From: Prorocentrum cordatum
Taxonomy: Eukaryota > Sar > Dinophyceae > Prorocentrales > Prorocentraceae
Reading direction: 5' to 3'
Assembly: GCA_963575745.1 (NCBI GenBank)
Contig: CAUYUJ010010402.1
Location: forward strand, 202,275-266,274
DNA length: 64,000 bases
Position 1 is the first letter of the stretch. Every line of letters begins with the position of its first letter. A program made the position numbers and the translations under genes. This document shows, one piece after another, positions 55,805 through 64,000 of the stretch. A model generated the notes under the pieces. The model worked only from the letters and a program-made list of their open reading frames with translations, was not told where the DNA came from and did not search any database.

Positions 55805-56130
55805 TGCCAGCGGTCGGAATCGTTACCCATGCCAGCGATCGGAATCGCTACCCATGCCAGCGATCGGAATCGCTACCCATGCCAGCGATCGGAATCGCTA
55901 CCCAACAAACACCGTCGTCGTCGTCAGTGTAGTCTGTGTGCCGTCGCCGCGATGGCGATCATCACGGTGACAATGGCGACGACGATTGCAACGGCGACAA
56001 TGACGACGACGACGCTGACGACCGTTATCGCGACGATGACGACGGCGATGGCAACGACGACGGCGACGGCGACGATGCCGATGGTGACGCCGACGATGAG
56101 CAGGGAAGCGATGGCGATCGCTGGGGGGAG
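55805..56130. promoter_or_regulatory. AGCGAT-N4-ATCGCT cluster 5 and CGACGATGACG repeats
   Basis: Four tandem 26-bp units of CCAGCGATCGGAATCGCTAC-CCATG, then GACGAC/GGCGATG microsatellite and one further near-palindrome at 56108. 56131-56764 is unique sequence with a GAGCTCGGCGAGGCTCGGTG block (56620-56650) that also occurs upstream of the transposase gene (50085-50118); no gene recognised. Confidence 0.65.
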
Positions 56131-56764
56131 CGACGACGCGCACACGACATGACGACGACGCTGGCGACGATCGGGAATCGCATTGAAGACAAGAGACGAG
56201 ACGGGGACAATCGGACACTGACCCATATGATTTCTGCTGCCAAGGGCCCTTAGGGCCGATGAAACATGTTGCCACTGCCACGCCAGTGCAGGGTGTTGGA
56301 GCCAGTATGAGCCCTCCGCCGTGCCCGTTTTAGGCCCAGGTATCCGCGTTTTTGGGGGCCCAGGTCTCCAACAAAAAAAAAACATGTTGACACTGCCCAT
56401 TAAGTTTGGAAAGCGACCCGCCGACGGCGACGATGACGACGATGGGCCATTTTATACTATGGCCGCCTGCGACAAGGCGAGCCCGATCTCTCATGCGCGC
56501 CGCCCGCGCGCGGCGCGAAGGAAAGCGGCCGCGAGCCGACGACAGCACGCGGGCCGCTGGCGCGAGCCGCGGCCGAGGGCGGCAGGGCGCAAGGGGGGCC
56601 GAGCTCGGCGCCGAGCTCGGCGAGGCTCGGTGGGCTCGCCACCCATTCCCTGTACAACCGATCGGAGCGGCAGCGAGCAGGCGGCCGCGAGCCGCGGGCG
56701 AGGGCGGGCCCGCAGCGGCCGAGGGCAGCCGCAGGCGGGCCGCGAGCGCAGCACGCACGCGGCC

Positions 56765-58108
56765 TCACAGAAACCGCGTCGGCGGCGGCCGCTTCGCCAC
56801 GGTCGACGGGGCGGCCGCGGGAGCGGCGGCCGCGGGCACGGCGGCGGGGGCGGCGGCCGCGGGGGCGGCGGCCGCGGGCCGCGGCCCGCGTGGCGGCGGG
56901 CGGACCACCCGCGGGGGCGGCACCACCTGCGTCGGCGCCGTCTTCGGGTGCACCTGCGGCGGCGCCACCTGCGGGTGCGACCCAGGGGGGCGCATCCCTG
57001 GCCCGAAGGCGCCGCGGCCGTACTTCGCCGCGAAGTACGCCTTGTTCTTGCCGCCCCTGTTGGCCCACTTCCCTGTGTTCCAGCGGTAGTTCTGGCCGCG
57101 CCACGTCATGGGGCCGCCCTCGCCTGGGCCGACGGGGCCGCGCTGAGCCCATGAGAGCCCCATGCTCTTCGCCACCGCCGCCTCCGCGCGCAGGTCCTCG
57201 AGGTCCTCGGGCGTGTACCTGTTGTTGTACACAGCCTGCCACGCGGCGACCCGATCCGCCTCCGTCGGCTCCGCATGCGGCGCAGGTTGCACGGCAGGGC
57301 GCACCCCCTGCGACGGCGCGGGGCCTGCAGGGCGCACTTGCGACGGCACGGCCACGAACGGGCGCGCAGGACGCACCTGCGATGATGGCCGCGGGGTGGG
57401 GACGCCAGCGTACGCTGGAGCCAGGCCGCGCGCGCTGCCTGCGCTCGAGGACGGCAGCGCCCCCGCGTACGCCGCGTGCGACGCGGCAGACACCTCCACC
57501 GAAGCGTAGGCGGGTGGCGCACTCTTCGGCGGCTCCGCTGTCCTCGGCCGCACGCGGCGGCCGACCTCGATGGTCAGCGGCGCGCCGCCCAGAGAGCTCC
57601 CGTCGGCCGACCTCGAGCTCTGGACCGAGCCGCCCGAGATCGGGGCCTCGGACACGGCCGCGCCGCTGCTATCGCCCCGCGGCTCGGACACCGCCGCCAG
57701 GGCAGCGTCGGCGCATTCGTCCTCGGAGTCGATGCTGATCGACGGCACCGCATCCGCCTCCACCGCCTCCTCGTGGGCGGCCTCCGCAGCGCCCGCAGCG
57801 GCAGCCGCCTCCTCGTGGGCGGCCTCCTCCGCCTCCTCCGCCTCCTCAGCGCCCGCAGCGGCAGCCTGCGCATCGCCCTCAGCGGCGGCCTCCGCATCGC
57901 CGTCAGCGGCAGCCGCCTCCTGCTCCTCGACGGCGGCAGCTGCATAGTGCGCGCGCTCGGCCGCGTCCGCGGCGGCTCGCGACGCAGCGGCCGCCTCCTC
58001 TGCGGCGTCGGCCGCCTCCTCGCCCTCGTGGCGGCCCAACAACGCGTCGAACGCGCTGGCGGCCTGGAAGAACGCGCCCGCGGCGTTCGCCGCGGCGTCC
58101 GACGCCAT
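56765..58108 (-). CDS. 447-aa Ala/Glu-rich protein, unknown
   Basis: ATG 58108 (MASDAAANAAGAFFQAASAF) follows a clear spliced-leader relic. The frame stays open upstream for another 125 codons, but those read through near-palindromes (GEVAMAIARG) and are taken as non-coding. Residues 1-120 are an Ala/Glu-rich helical repeat (AAEEAAAASRAAADAAERAH). A Ser/Pro-rich middle with PAYAGVPTPRPSSQVRP-type motifs follows. About 300-385 is the best-ordered part, TPEDLEDLRAEAAVAKSMGL then MTWRGQNYRWNTGKWANRGG and KNKAYFAAKYGRGAFGPG. The tail is Pro/Ala-rich and ends KRPPPTRFL. No known domain. Confidence 0.6.
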   Translation of the reverse strand: MASDAAANAAGAFFQAASAFDALLGRHEGEEAADAAEEAAAASRAAADAAERAHYAAAAVEEQEAAAADGDAEAAAEGDAQAAAAGAEEAEEAEEAAHEEAAAAAGAAEAAHEEAVEADAVPSISIDSEDECADAALAAVSEPRGDSSGAAVSEAPISGGSVQSSRSADGSSLGGAPLTIEVGRRVRPRTAEPPKSAPPAYASVEVSAASHAAYAGALPSSSAGSARGLAPAYAGVPTPRPSSQVRPARPFVAVPSQVRPAGPAPSQGVRPAVQPAPHAEPTEADRVAAWQAVYNNRYTPEDLEDLRAEAAVAKSMGLSWAQRGPVGPGEGGPMTWRGQNYRWNTGKWANRGGKNKAYFAAKYGRGAFGPGMRPPGSHPQVAPPQVHPKTAPTQVVPPPRVVRPPPRGPRPAAAAPAAAAPAAVPAAAAPAAAPSTVAKRPPPTRFL

Positions 58109-58152
58109 GCTCGGCCGCAGGTGCCGCAGTCGCAGCCGCGGCGGGCGGCCGC

Positions 58153-58177
58153 CTGTGAGCCAAAGCATGGCTATGAC
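58153..58177 (-). other. Relict dinoflagellate spliced leader (best in window with 23601)
   Basis: The minus strand TAGCCATGCTTTGGCTCACA equals the leader TAGCCATTTTGGCTCAAG apart from small insertions. It lies 44 nt upstream of ATG 58108 and helps choose that start. Confidence 0.7.
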
Positions 58178-58214
58178 AACGCGTGCGATTAATGCGATGT
58201 GCAATGCGCGCGCA

Positions 58215-58650
58215 ATGCCAGCGATCGAAATCGCTTCCCCCCGCCCCATCTGCCTCCCACTGCCGACCCGTCTCCCCTTCCCTCCCCATCCGATCGCAGT
58301 CGCTTCGCCCCTCGTCCTGAGAGCACCCCGTCCCCCATCCAAGTTGCCACCATCGCTTCGCCGCCATCTTCGCCTCCTCCTCCTCTTCCTTCCCCAAGCG
58401 ATTGCCATCGCTACCCCCCCACTCCTCCTCCTCCTCCTCCTCCTCCTCCTTCCCCGTGCGATCGCCATCGCTACCTCGCCCACTCTTCCTCATCCTTCCC
58501 CAAGCGATTGCCATCGCTACCTCTCCCACTCCTCCTCCTCCTCCTCCTCCTCCTCCTCCTCCTCCTCCTCCTTCCCCGAGCGATCGCCATCGCTACCTCG
58601 CCCACTCTTCCTCATCCTTCCCCGAGCGATCACCATCGCTACCCTCCTCC
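58215..58650. promoter_or_regulatory. AGCGAT-N4-ATCGCT cluster 6 with (CTC)n
   Basis: Seven or eight copies, mostly AAGCGATTGCCATCGCTACC or GAGCGATCGCCATCGCTACC, separated by CTCCTC runs and CTCGCCCACTCTTCCTC linkers. Confidence 0.75.
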
Positions 58651-58916
58651 ATATGTTTCCCGTCCCCATCCTCGGCGGCGTAGTCGACGAGGCGTCTTCG
58701 ACAACGCATGCATGCTGCGCCGTTGCAGCACCCGCGCGCGAATTATCGCCGACCAGGCTCAGCCCAGCATCCCCAGCTGCCGGACGAAGGCGAACAGCTG
58801 GCCCGCCACAGTTGCCACCAAGAGGATGGACATGCTGCGAGCCGCAGGGTCGGAGGATCCCAAGATGCGAAAGAGCATCATCATCATCGCGCCCGCACCG
58901 TTCAGTAGCGCGCGGA

Positions 58917-60449
58917 TCAGCCCGCGACGCGCTTCTTCGTATGCGTGGCCACCCACTTCTTGGCCGCAGAGATCGCCTTGTCGCTGCTGCCGCCGTAGTC
59001 GGCGAACTTGTATGCAACCGACTGGCCTGCGCCTTTAAGGCCAGTTCGGCACAAGACCTGGTCGCGGGACCACTCCACCAAGTACGATGGCTTCGGGGAC
59101 TTCTTGCCCACATTCGCCTTCTTCTGCTTCTGCTTAGTCTTCTTATCGTCCGCCGCCTTCGCCGCAGCGGCAGTCTCCTTCGTCGACTTCTTGTTCTTCT
59201 TGATCTTCTTGTTCTTCTTCTTATTATTCTTCCCTTTCGCCTCCTCCGCCTTCGCCTCATCGGCCTTCCTCTTCTTATCACCAGCCGCGCTGGCCGCGGG
59301 GGCGCCACTCTCGGAGTCGGAGTCGTCGTCGCTGCCGTCGTCATCCGGCTCGCTGTCGCTCAGCGACGGCGGTTTGTGGGACACGCTCGGCGTCTTGCCC
59401 CCCAGCTGCGCGTAGATCTTGCCCCTTGCCTCCTCCACGCTGTGCTTCGACGGCGTCTTGGCATCGGCCGACGCGGCGGGCGCGGGCGCCGCGTCGGCGA
59501 GCGGCGGCGGCTCGGCCTGGTTGGGCGTGCATCGCCTGAAGGGAACGTCGCGGTCGCGCAACGCACCGCTGCCCTCGCGCCCGCGATTCAGCGCAATCGC
59601 CCTGTCGGCGAGCTGCAGCGCCATGTCGACACTCGATTGTTCAGGAGAGCTCTTCAGGCGGGCTTTGTTCTCCCGCATCGGGACAGCGTCGCTCAACACG
59701 AGCAGCTGGGTGACGTCCAGCGGGCACTTGACTGGGACATCGCCACTTTCGGCGTGCACGCGAGAATAGACGTCTCGGTGCGCCCTCCGCATGGCAACCG
59801 TGTCCGCGGGGAGCTTATCGACGAACGACGGTTCCACCTCGGCGAGGCGCTTGCACTCCTTCCACGGGAGGAGCTTCTTGGTGCACGACTTCGCCCTCTT
59901 GGAATAGCCGAACAGGGCCAACGGGGGCTGGCGCATTGCCCGCTCGAAGCCCTCCACCGCGAGGGCGGTGCACGTCGCCATTTGGATCGTCGGCTCATGC
60001 AACGTGCGCAACCCGAGTTTTTTGCACGCCTGCATCATGACCGCAACTCGGCCCATGAAGTCGCTGTCCGTATCCAGTATGTCCGCCCACTGCGCCGCCG
60101 TCAGGTATGATGTGATCGACGTGAAGTCCTGCATGGGCGTCCTGGTCACCGACATCAGCTCTGCGCCCGCGGCAGCGTTGGCAACCAACATATTCGCCGA
60201 CGTTGTGGCTAACCCCGTGACGCGGCCGAGCAGCATGGCCATCTTCTTCTTGCCGAATGGCATCTTGCCGATCTGCAAGATCAGCGCGGCCGAGTCCTCG
60301 GCGGAGACGAAGGTCCACGGCCCCATAACGCTCATCGCCATGCAGCACTGCGCCGTCACGACCTCCTTATATGCATTGCCCCCCTTCTCAAGCTGAGCGG
60401 GGAACGATGCGGCGGCCTTCAGCTGCTCCACCAGCGCGCTGGCCGCCAT
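58917..60449 (-). CDS. 510-aa protein with AP2-like C-terminus
   Basis: ATG 60449 gives MAASALVEQLKAAASFPAQL, 40 nt after a spliced-leader relic; the frame is open further upstream but only through repeats. About residues 1-300 are ordinary globular sequence (CCMAMSVMGPWTFVSAEDSA, MAMLLGRVTGLATTSANML, TSYLTAAQWADILDTDSDFM, ATCTALAVEGFERAMRQPPL). A Pro/Ser linker, an acidic run and a Lys-rich, nuclear-signal-like stretch (KGKNNKKKNKKIKKNKK) follow. The last about 58 residues, SYLVEWSRDQVLCRTGLKGA then GQSVAYKFADYGGSS and AISAAKKWV, look like the three-strand plus helix AP2/integrase-type DNA-binding fold by pattern. The stop follows KKRVAG. Likely a nuclear DNA-binding protein; no role assigned. 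Confidence 0.6.
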   Translation of the reverse strand: MAASALVEQLKAAASFPAQLEKGGNAYKEVVTAQCCMAMSVMGPWTFVSAEDSAALILQIGKMPFGKKKMAMLLGRVTGLATTSANMLVANAAAGAELMSVTRTPMQDFTSITSYLTAAQWADILDTDSDFMGRVAVMMQACKKLGLRTLHEPTIQMATCTALAVEGFERAMRQPPLALFGYSKRAKSCTKKLLPWKECKRLAEVEPSFVDKLPADTVAMRRAHRDVYSRVHAESGDVPVKCPLDVTQLLVLSDAVPMRENKARLKSSPEQSSVDMALQLADRAIALNRGREGSGALRDRDVPFRRCTPNQAEPPPLADAAPAPAASADAKTPSKHSVEEARGKIYAQLGGKTPSVSHKPPSLSDSEPDDDGSDDDSDSESGAPAASAAGDKKRKADEAKAEEAKGKNNKKKNKKIKKNKKSTKETAAAAKAADDKKTKQKQKKANVGKKSPKPSYLVEWSRDQVLCRTGLKGAGQSVAYKFADYGGSSDKAISAAKKWVATHTKKRVAG

Positions 60450-60489
60450 GATGCTAGCGCGGCGGCAGCGGGGGCGCGCGCACCCGCCA

Positions 60490-60508
60490 GAGCCAGCAAC
60501 GGCTAACC
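60490..60508 (-). other. Relict dinoflagellate spliced leader
   Basis: The minus strand TAGCCGTTGCTGGCTCTGG aligns to TAGCCATTTTGGCTCAAG with one inserted base and 14 matches. It lies 40 nt upstream of ATG 60449. A second partial TAGCC occurs about 20 bp further up. Confidence 0.5.
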
Positions 60509-60539
60509 AGTGGACGGCTAAGCTAGCGGCAATGACCGC

Positions 60540-61250
60540 ACAGCGATCGAGATCGCTTTGCCCTCCACCGCCTCCGACTCCCCCCCCTCCCCAACCCTCC
60601 CCCTCCCTGATGCTCTTCACCCAATCCACCACTTCCATCCGCTCTCTGGTCGAATAAGCCTCATCCTCCGCCTCATCACCCCCTCCTCTATACCATCCTC
60701 CTTACCCACTCCCGAGCGATCGCCATCGCTACTACCTCCCCATACACTCCCCCTCGCCCAAGCGGTCGCCATCGCTATTTCCCAGCGCCCCCACCCACCC
60801 CCGCACCACCACCACCACCACCACCACCACCACCACCACCACCACCACCACCACCACCACCACCACCACCACCCCCACCCCCACCCCCACCCCACACCCA
60901 CCCACCACCACCCCCCATCACCTCCGCCCCCTCGCCCCCTCGCCCAAGCGATCTCCATCGCTACCTCCCAATCCACGCCCCCCCTCGCCCAAGCGATCTC
61001 CATCGCTACCCCCCAATCCACGCCCCCCTCGCCCAAGCGATCTCCATCGCTACCTCCCCCCCCTCGCCCCTTCGCCCAAGCGATCGCCATCGCTACCTCC
61101 CAATCCACGCCCCCCTCGCCCAAGCGATCTCCATCGCTACCTCCCCGTGCACCCCCGCCCCCACCCCCCCATCGCCCCTCCGCCCAAGCGATCGCCATCG
61201 CTACCTCCCAAGCCACGCCCCGCTCGCCCCAGCGATCTCCATCGCTCCCA
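60540..61250. promoter_or_regulatory. AGCGAT-N4-ATCGCT cluster 7 with (CCA)n
   Basis: About ten copies. From 60940 there is a tandem array of about 45 bp, CCCAAGCGATCTCCATCGCT plus ACCTCCCAATCCACGCC. A CCACCA microsatellite fills 60806-60910. 61251-61560 after it has GGGGGACGGGAGAG repeats and no gene. Confidence 0.75.
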
Positions 61251-61639
61251 AGAACGCCCGTCCAGCGGGCCGAACGCGCCTCCGAGAGGCCCCAACCTCC
61301 TGTATCACCCGAGGGGGGGACGGGAGAGACGATGGGGGACGGGAGAGGCGACGGGGGACGGGAGAGTTGATGGGGGACGGGAGAGATGATGGGGGACTGG
61401 ACAGATGATGGGGGACGGGGGAGAGAGAACCCAATACGTAAACCTAAAACATCCAGAAACCAAAACCTCACCAAAACAACTTCGACGTACCCAAAACCAC
61501 CAGAATCCAAAACCTAAACCCAAAATCTCAAGAACCCCAAACCTCCTCAAACCAACCTCGACGACGACGAGGGCGCCGTCCTCTCACCCATAGGGTGGAT
61601 AGCCTCAACTCCAACACAAGGAAGTCCTCGTTCTGGAGT

Positions 61640-62215
61640 CCTGGGCGAGTTCCTGCCATCGTCGTCGTCACCGTCGTCTGAGGCAGCCTCATCGCCATCA
61701 TCATCATCGCCGTCATCATCGCCGTCATCATCATCATCATGATCGTCATCAGCATCGCCAGCATCGTCATCGCCTGTCATCATCACCATCGTCGTCGCCA
61801 TCATCACCATCAACGTCGTCATCGTCATCATCAGCGACGTCATCATCATTGCCGTAGTCGTCGTCATCATCGTCAGGATCGTCGGCAATCGTCGTCATCA
61901 TCATCATCGTCAGTGTCGTCAGTGTCGTCAGTATGGCCAGTATCGTAGTCATCGTCGTCGTAGTAGTCGTCATCGTCATCGTCGTTATCGTCATCATGCG
62001 CGTCACCGCGTCCATCGTTACCCCAGCGATCGCCATCGCTGCCTCCCCCACTCCTCTTCCTCCTCCTCCTCCTCCTCCTCCTCCTCCTCCTCCCCCTCCT
62101 CCTCCTCCTCCTCCTCCTCCTTCCCCAAGCGATCGCCATCGCTACCTCCCCAACTCTTCCTCCTCCTTCCCCATGCAAGCGATCGCCATCGCTACCTCCC
62201 CCAATTCACTCCTTT
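61640..62215. repeat. (CAT)n/(GTC)n tract and near-palindrome cluster 8
   Basis: CATCATCATCGTCGTC words at 61655-62010, then near-palindromes at 62024, 62128 and 62176 around a CTC microsatellite (62050-62125). Confidence 0.8.
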
Positions 62216-62290
62216 TGCGCGCGCGCGGCGCGGGCGCGCGGCGCGGCGCGGAGGAAGGAGGGAGGGAGGGGGAGGGAGGGAGGGAAGGAG

Positions 62291-62548
62291 GTAACTTACA
62301 AGTTACTTATAAGTAACTTATAAGTAATACTAAGTGATGGTGCCTAAAATGTGTTAAGTAACTTTCAAGTACATATATGTAACTTACCCCGCTCGGCGAT
62401 GGATGGAAAATAGTTAGAAGTAGAGCAAGTAAGTTATTTCCGCAAGAGAAGCACTTAAAAACATATGCCCTTAGTTAGGGAACATACTCAACAGATACTG
62501 TTACTTAACACAAAACAGAAGTAACTTACACCCAGCTATAGGTAGCTC
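62291..62548. promoter_or_regulatory. Right subterminal ACTTATAAGT / GTAACTTAC region
   Basis: ACTTATAAGT at 62305 and 62316 within GTTACTTATAAGTAACTT, plus scattered TAAGTAACTT, TGTAACTTACC and GTAACTTACACCC. Same vocabulary as the left end (45354-45505). CTTACACCCAGCTATAGGTAG also has a direct counterpart at 45349-45370. Confidence 0.5.
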
Positions 62549-62583
62549 GTAAGTACGCCTAAGATCTTGAAGCCTCTAAGCGC
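62549..62583 (-). repeat. Right terminal inverted repeat
   Basis: Reads GTAAGTACGCCTAAGATC ... CCTCTAAGCGC, the inverted counterpart of 45319-45353. Confidence 0.85.
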
Positions 62584-63105
62584 CGGGTTCGCCGGGTTCG
62601 CCGGGTGTGCCGGGTGCGCCGGGTGCGCCGGGTGCGCCCGGTGTGCCTGGTTTGCGGGGTGCGCCGGGTGCGCCGGGTGCGCCGGGTGCGCGGGGTGCGC
62701 CGGGTGCGCCGGGTGCGCCGGGTGCGCCAAAAGGTGCGCCGGGTGTGCCGGGTGCGCCACGCGTGCCGGGTGCGCCGGGTGCGCCGGGTGCGCCGGGTGT
62801 GCCGGGTGCGCCGGGTGCGCCGGATGTGCCGGGTGCGCCGGGTGTGCCAAGTGCGCCGGGCGCGCCGGGTGCGCCGGGTGCGCCGGGTGCGCCGGGTGCG
62901 CCGGGTGCGCCGAATGCGCCGGGTGCGCCAGGTGTGCCAGGTGCGCCGGGTGCGCCAGGTGTGCCGGGTGTGCCGGGTGCGCCGGCTGCGCCGGATGTGC
63001 CGGGTGCGCCGGGTGTGCCAGGTGCGCCGGGTGTGCCGGGTGCGCCGGGTGCGCCGGGTGTGCCGGGCACGTGTGCCGGGTGTGCCGGGTGCGCCGGGTT
63101 GCCCC
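62584..63105 (+). repeat. 9-bp GTGCGCCGG satellite, right arm (about 58 units)
   Basis: Same orientation as the left arm. Its first 150 bp, with CCGGGTTCGCC, CCCGGTGTGCCTGGTTTG and GCCAAAAGGTGCGCC, match 45003-45160 of the left arm in order. Confidence 0.95.
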
Positions 63106-63312
63106 GCACACGAGACTTTGCTCGCGGCGGCGGCGGCGGCGGCGCCGGCAGCGGAGGGGGAACAGCAGGACGAAATCGAATGGTTCGCACACTATGTAAA
63201 AAATGTCGGACTGCCGGAGGTCTCCGGAAGTCCCCACAAGTCCCTGGGCACCTTCGGAACGCCTCTGAAGCCCAGTGGGGGCCCAAAACATTCAGAAACC
63301 TGACATCCTCGA

Positions 63313-63322
63313 AGACGACGAG

Positions 63323-63362
<40 letters not shown>

Positions 63363-63460
63363 AGGACGAGGACGAGGACGACGACGACGACGACGACGAC
63401 GACGACAACGACGTCGCGACGGCGGCGGCGGTGGCGGCGGCGGCGGCGGCGGCGGCAACG
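63313..63460. repeat. (GAC)n then (GGC)n microsatellite
   Basis: GACGACGAC to about 63415, then GCGGCGGCG to 63460. 63106-63312 and 63461-63765 are unique sequence; no credible gene. Confidence 0.9.
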
Positions 63461-63765
63461 ACGACGTTGTTTTCGCGGCGGGAGTGCTGCTCCACTGCCC
63501 GGACTACTACGAGTGGTGTTTAAAGTGGTACTACTCGTGCTGATACCATTGCTATACTCAATGACGGGGATCGAAACCGACAGTATTTCTCTTATGGCGC
63601 CGCCTTCCTCTTCGGACCTTTGTCTCGCCGTGGATTATCCGCCTCCGCGCCCCGAAGCGCGAGGTCTTAGGTATTCGGGCTTGGCCCGCCTGTGTTTCGC
63701 GCGAGGTAACTGACTGAGCTGACTGACTGGCTGACTCGTCACAAGCGTTAGGCGACAGCTTTATC

Positions 63766-64000
63766 TTCGGCCGGTCGAAGGCGCAACGCGTGGCACAACC
63801 AACGGAGGACCAATGATAGGCTCGGAGGCCGGGGACACAGTCTCTAGCGCAGGCCGTGGGAGCCAGACGCATCCCCGGCGGCCGGGGTCGCACCCGATGG
63901 CGCAACCAATCGTAGCCAGTTATATCCTGGGCGGCCGAGGGCGCAACCTATTGCAAAGCTGCCCCAGGAGCCAATTCTACCCTCGGCAGCCGCAGGCGCA
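63766..64000. repeat. Degenerate GGCCG-GGCGCAACC repeats at window edge
   Basis: About four units of 55-75 bp with CGGCCGAGGGCGCAACC, ACCAAT-GTAGCCAG and CCC-GGCGGCCG. They continue past the window. Confidence 0.6.

Larger units (their letters stand above)
45319..62583 (-). mobile_element. Candidate 17.3-kb TIR element with unidirectional ORFs
   Basis: Bounded by 35-bp inverted repeats (32/35 identical) and embedded in the GTGCGCCGG satellite in the same satellite register on both sides, with GCGC at both junctions. Inside are six or seven minus-strand ORFs, including a DDE transposase-like protein. Clusters of AGCGAT-N4-ATCGCT occupy the spacers, an iteron palindrome lies at the centre, and ACTTATAAGT motifs lie near each end. 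None of these internal motifs was seen elsewhere in the window. The parts are seen directly; that they form one mobile unit is inference. The alternative is an old genomic block that happens to lie between two satellite arrays. Confidence 0.6.

Noticed and set aside
46250-62200. Bacterial (cyanobacterial) origin suggested by HIP1-like GCGATCGC motifs
   Set aside because: The conserved part is AGCGAT-N4-ATCGCT rather than the octamer. The surroundings have microsatellites, spliced-leader relics and no bacterial genes.

Overview
The window looks like nuclear DNA of a dinoflagellate; a GC-rich, repeat-laden genome such as that of Prorocentrum would fit, but the genus cannot be fixed from the sequence. 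Three observations support this. Up to nine coding regions have a degenerate copy of the dinoflagellate spliced leader (core AGCCATTTTGGCTCAAG) 20-105 nt upstream of the likely start codon; these are the relict leaders left when a trans-spliced mRNA is copied back into the genome. Every credible coding region lies on the minus strand, as in dinoflagellate unidirectional gene arrays. Coding regions are few and sit in kilobases of satellites, microsatellites and small foldback elements. There is one assembly gap of 100 N.

Layout. 0-9.6 kb is gene-free: tandem repeats and at least six small inverted-repeat elements, one family (about 200 bp) present in two whole copies and one partial. 9.7-11.7 kb holds one good exon and one weak one, separated by a 146-bp inverted-repeat element placed where an intron is expected. 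A second copy of that element is at 12.8 kb. 12-22.8 kb is satellite DNA: 24-27-bp, 90-bp and 28-bp arrays. 22.85-23.5 kb is a 215-aa gene. 23.9-27.2 kb is more of the same satellites. 27.3-30.2 kb is a two-exon 741-aa gene, followed at 30.9-31.5 kb by a zinc-ribbon, transposase-like exon. 31.9-41.3 kb is gene-free repeats, including a 2.85-kb tandem duplication and a 339-bp poly-A tract. 41.4-42.35 kb is a 327-aa Cys-motif/coiled-coil gene.

The most interesting part is 45,319-62,583. This 17,265-bp block has 35-bp terminal inverted repeats (32/35 identical) and lies inside a 9-bp GTGCGCCGG satellite. Removing the block together with one GCGC restores the satellite register. Inside are six or seven minus-strand ORFs, most of them intronless, including a 681-aa protein that resembles a DDE transposase. 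About 50 copies of a 16-bp near-palindrome (AGCGAT-N4-ATCGCT) lie in this block and none was seen outside it; they cluster in the spacers between ORFs. A 347-bp inverted repeat of GGATAACAAAA iterons sits within about 1% of the exact midpoint, and ACTTATAAGT motifs lie near both ends. I read it as a candidate giant DNA transposon or similar selfish element. Five of its ORFs carry relict spliced leaders, which suggests it was assembled from, or is maintained through, retroposed mRNAs. Three of its ORFs switch frame, two of them clearly at trinucleotide repeats, so this copy may be partly decayed.
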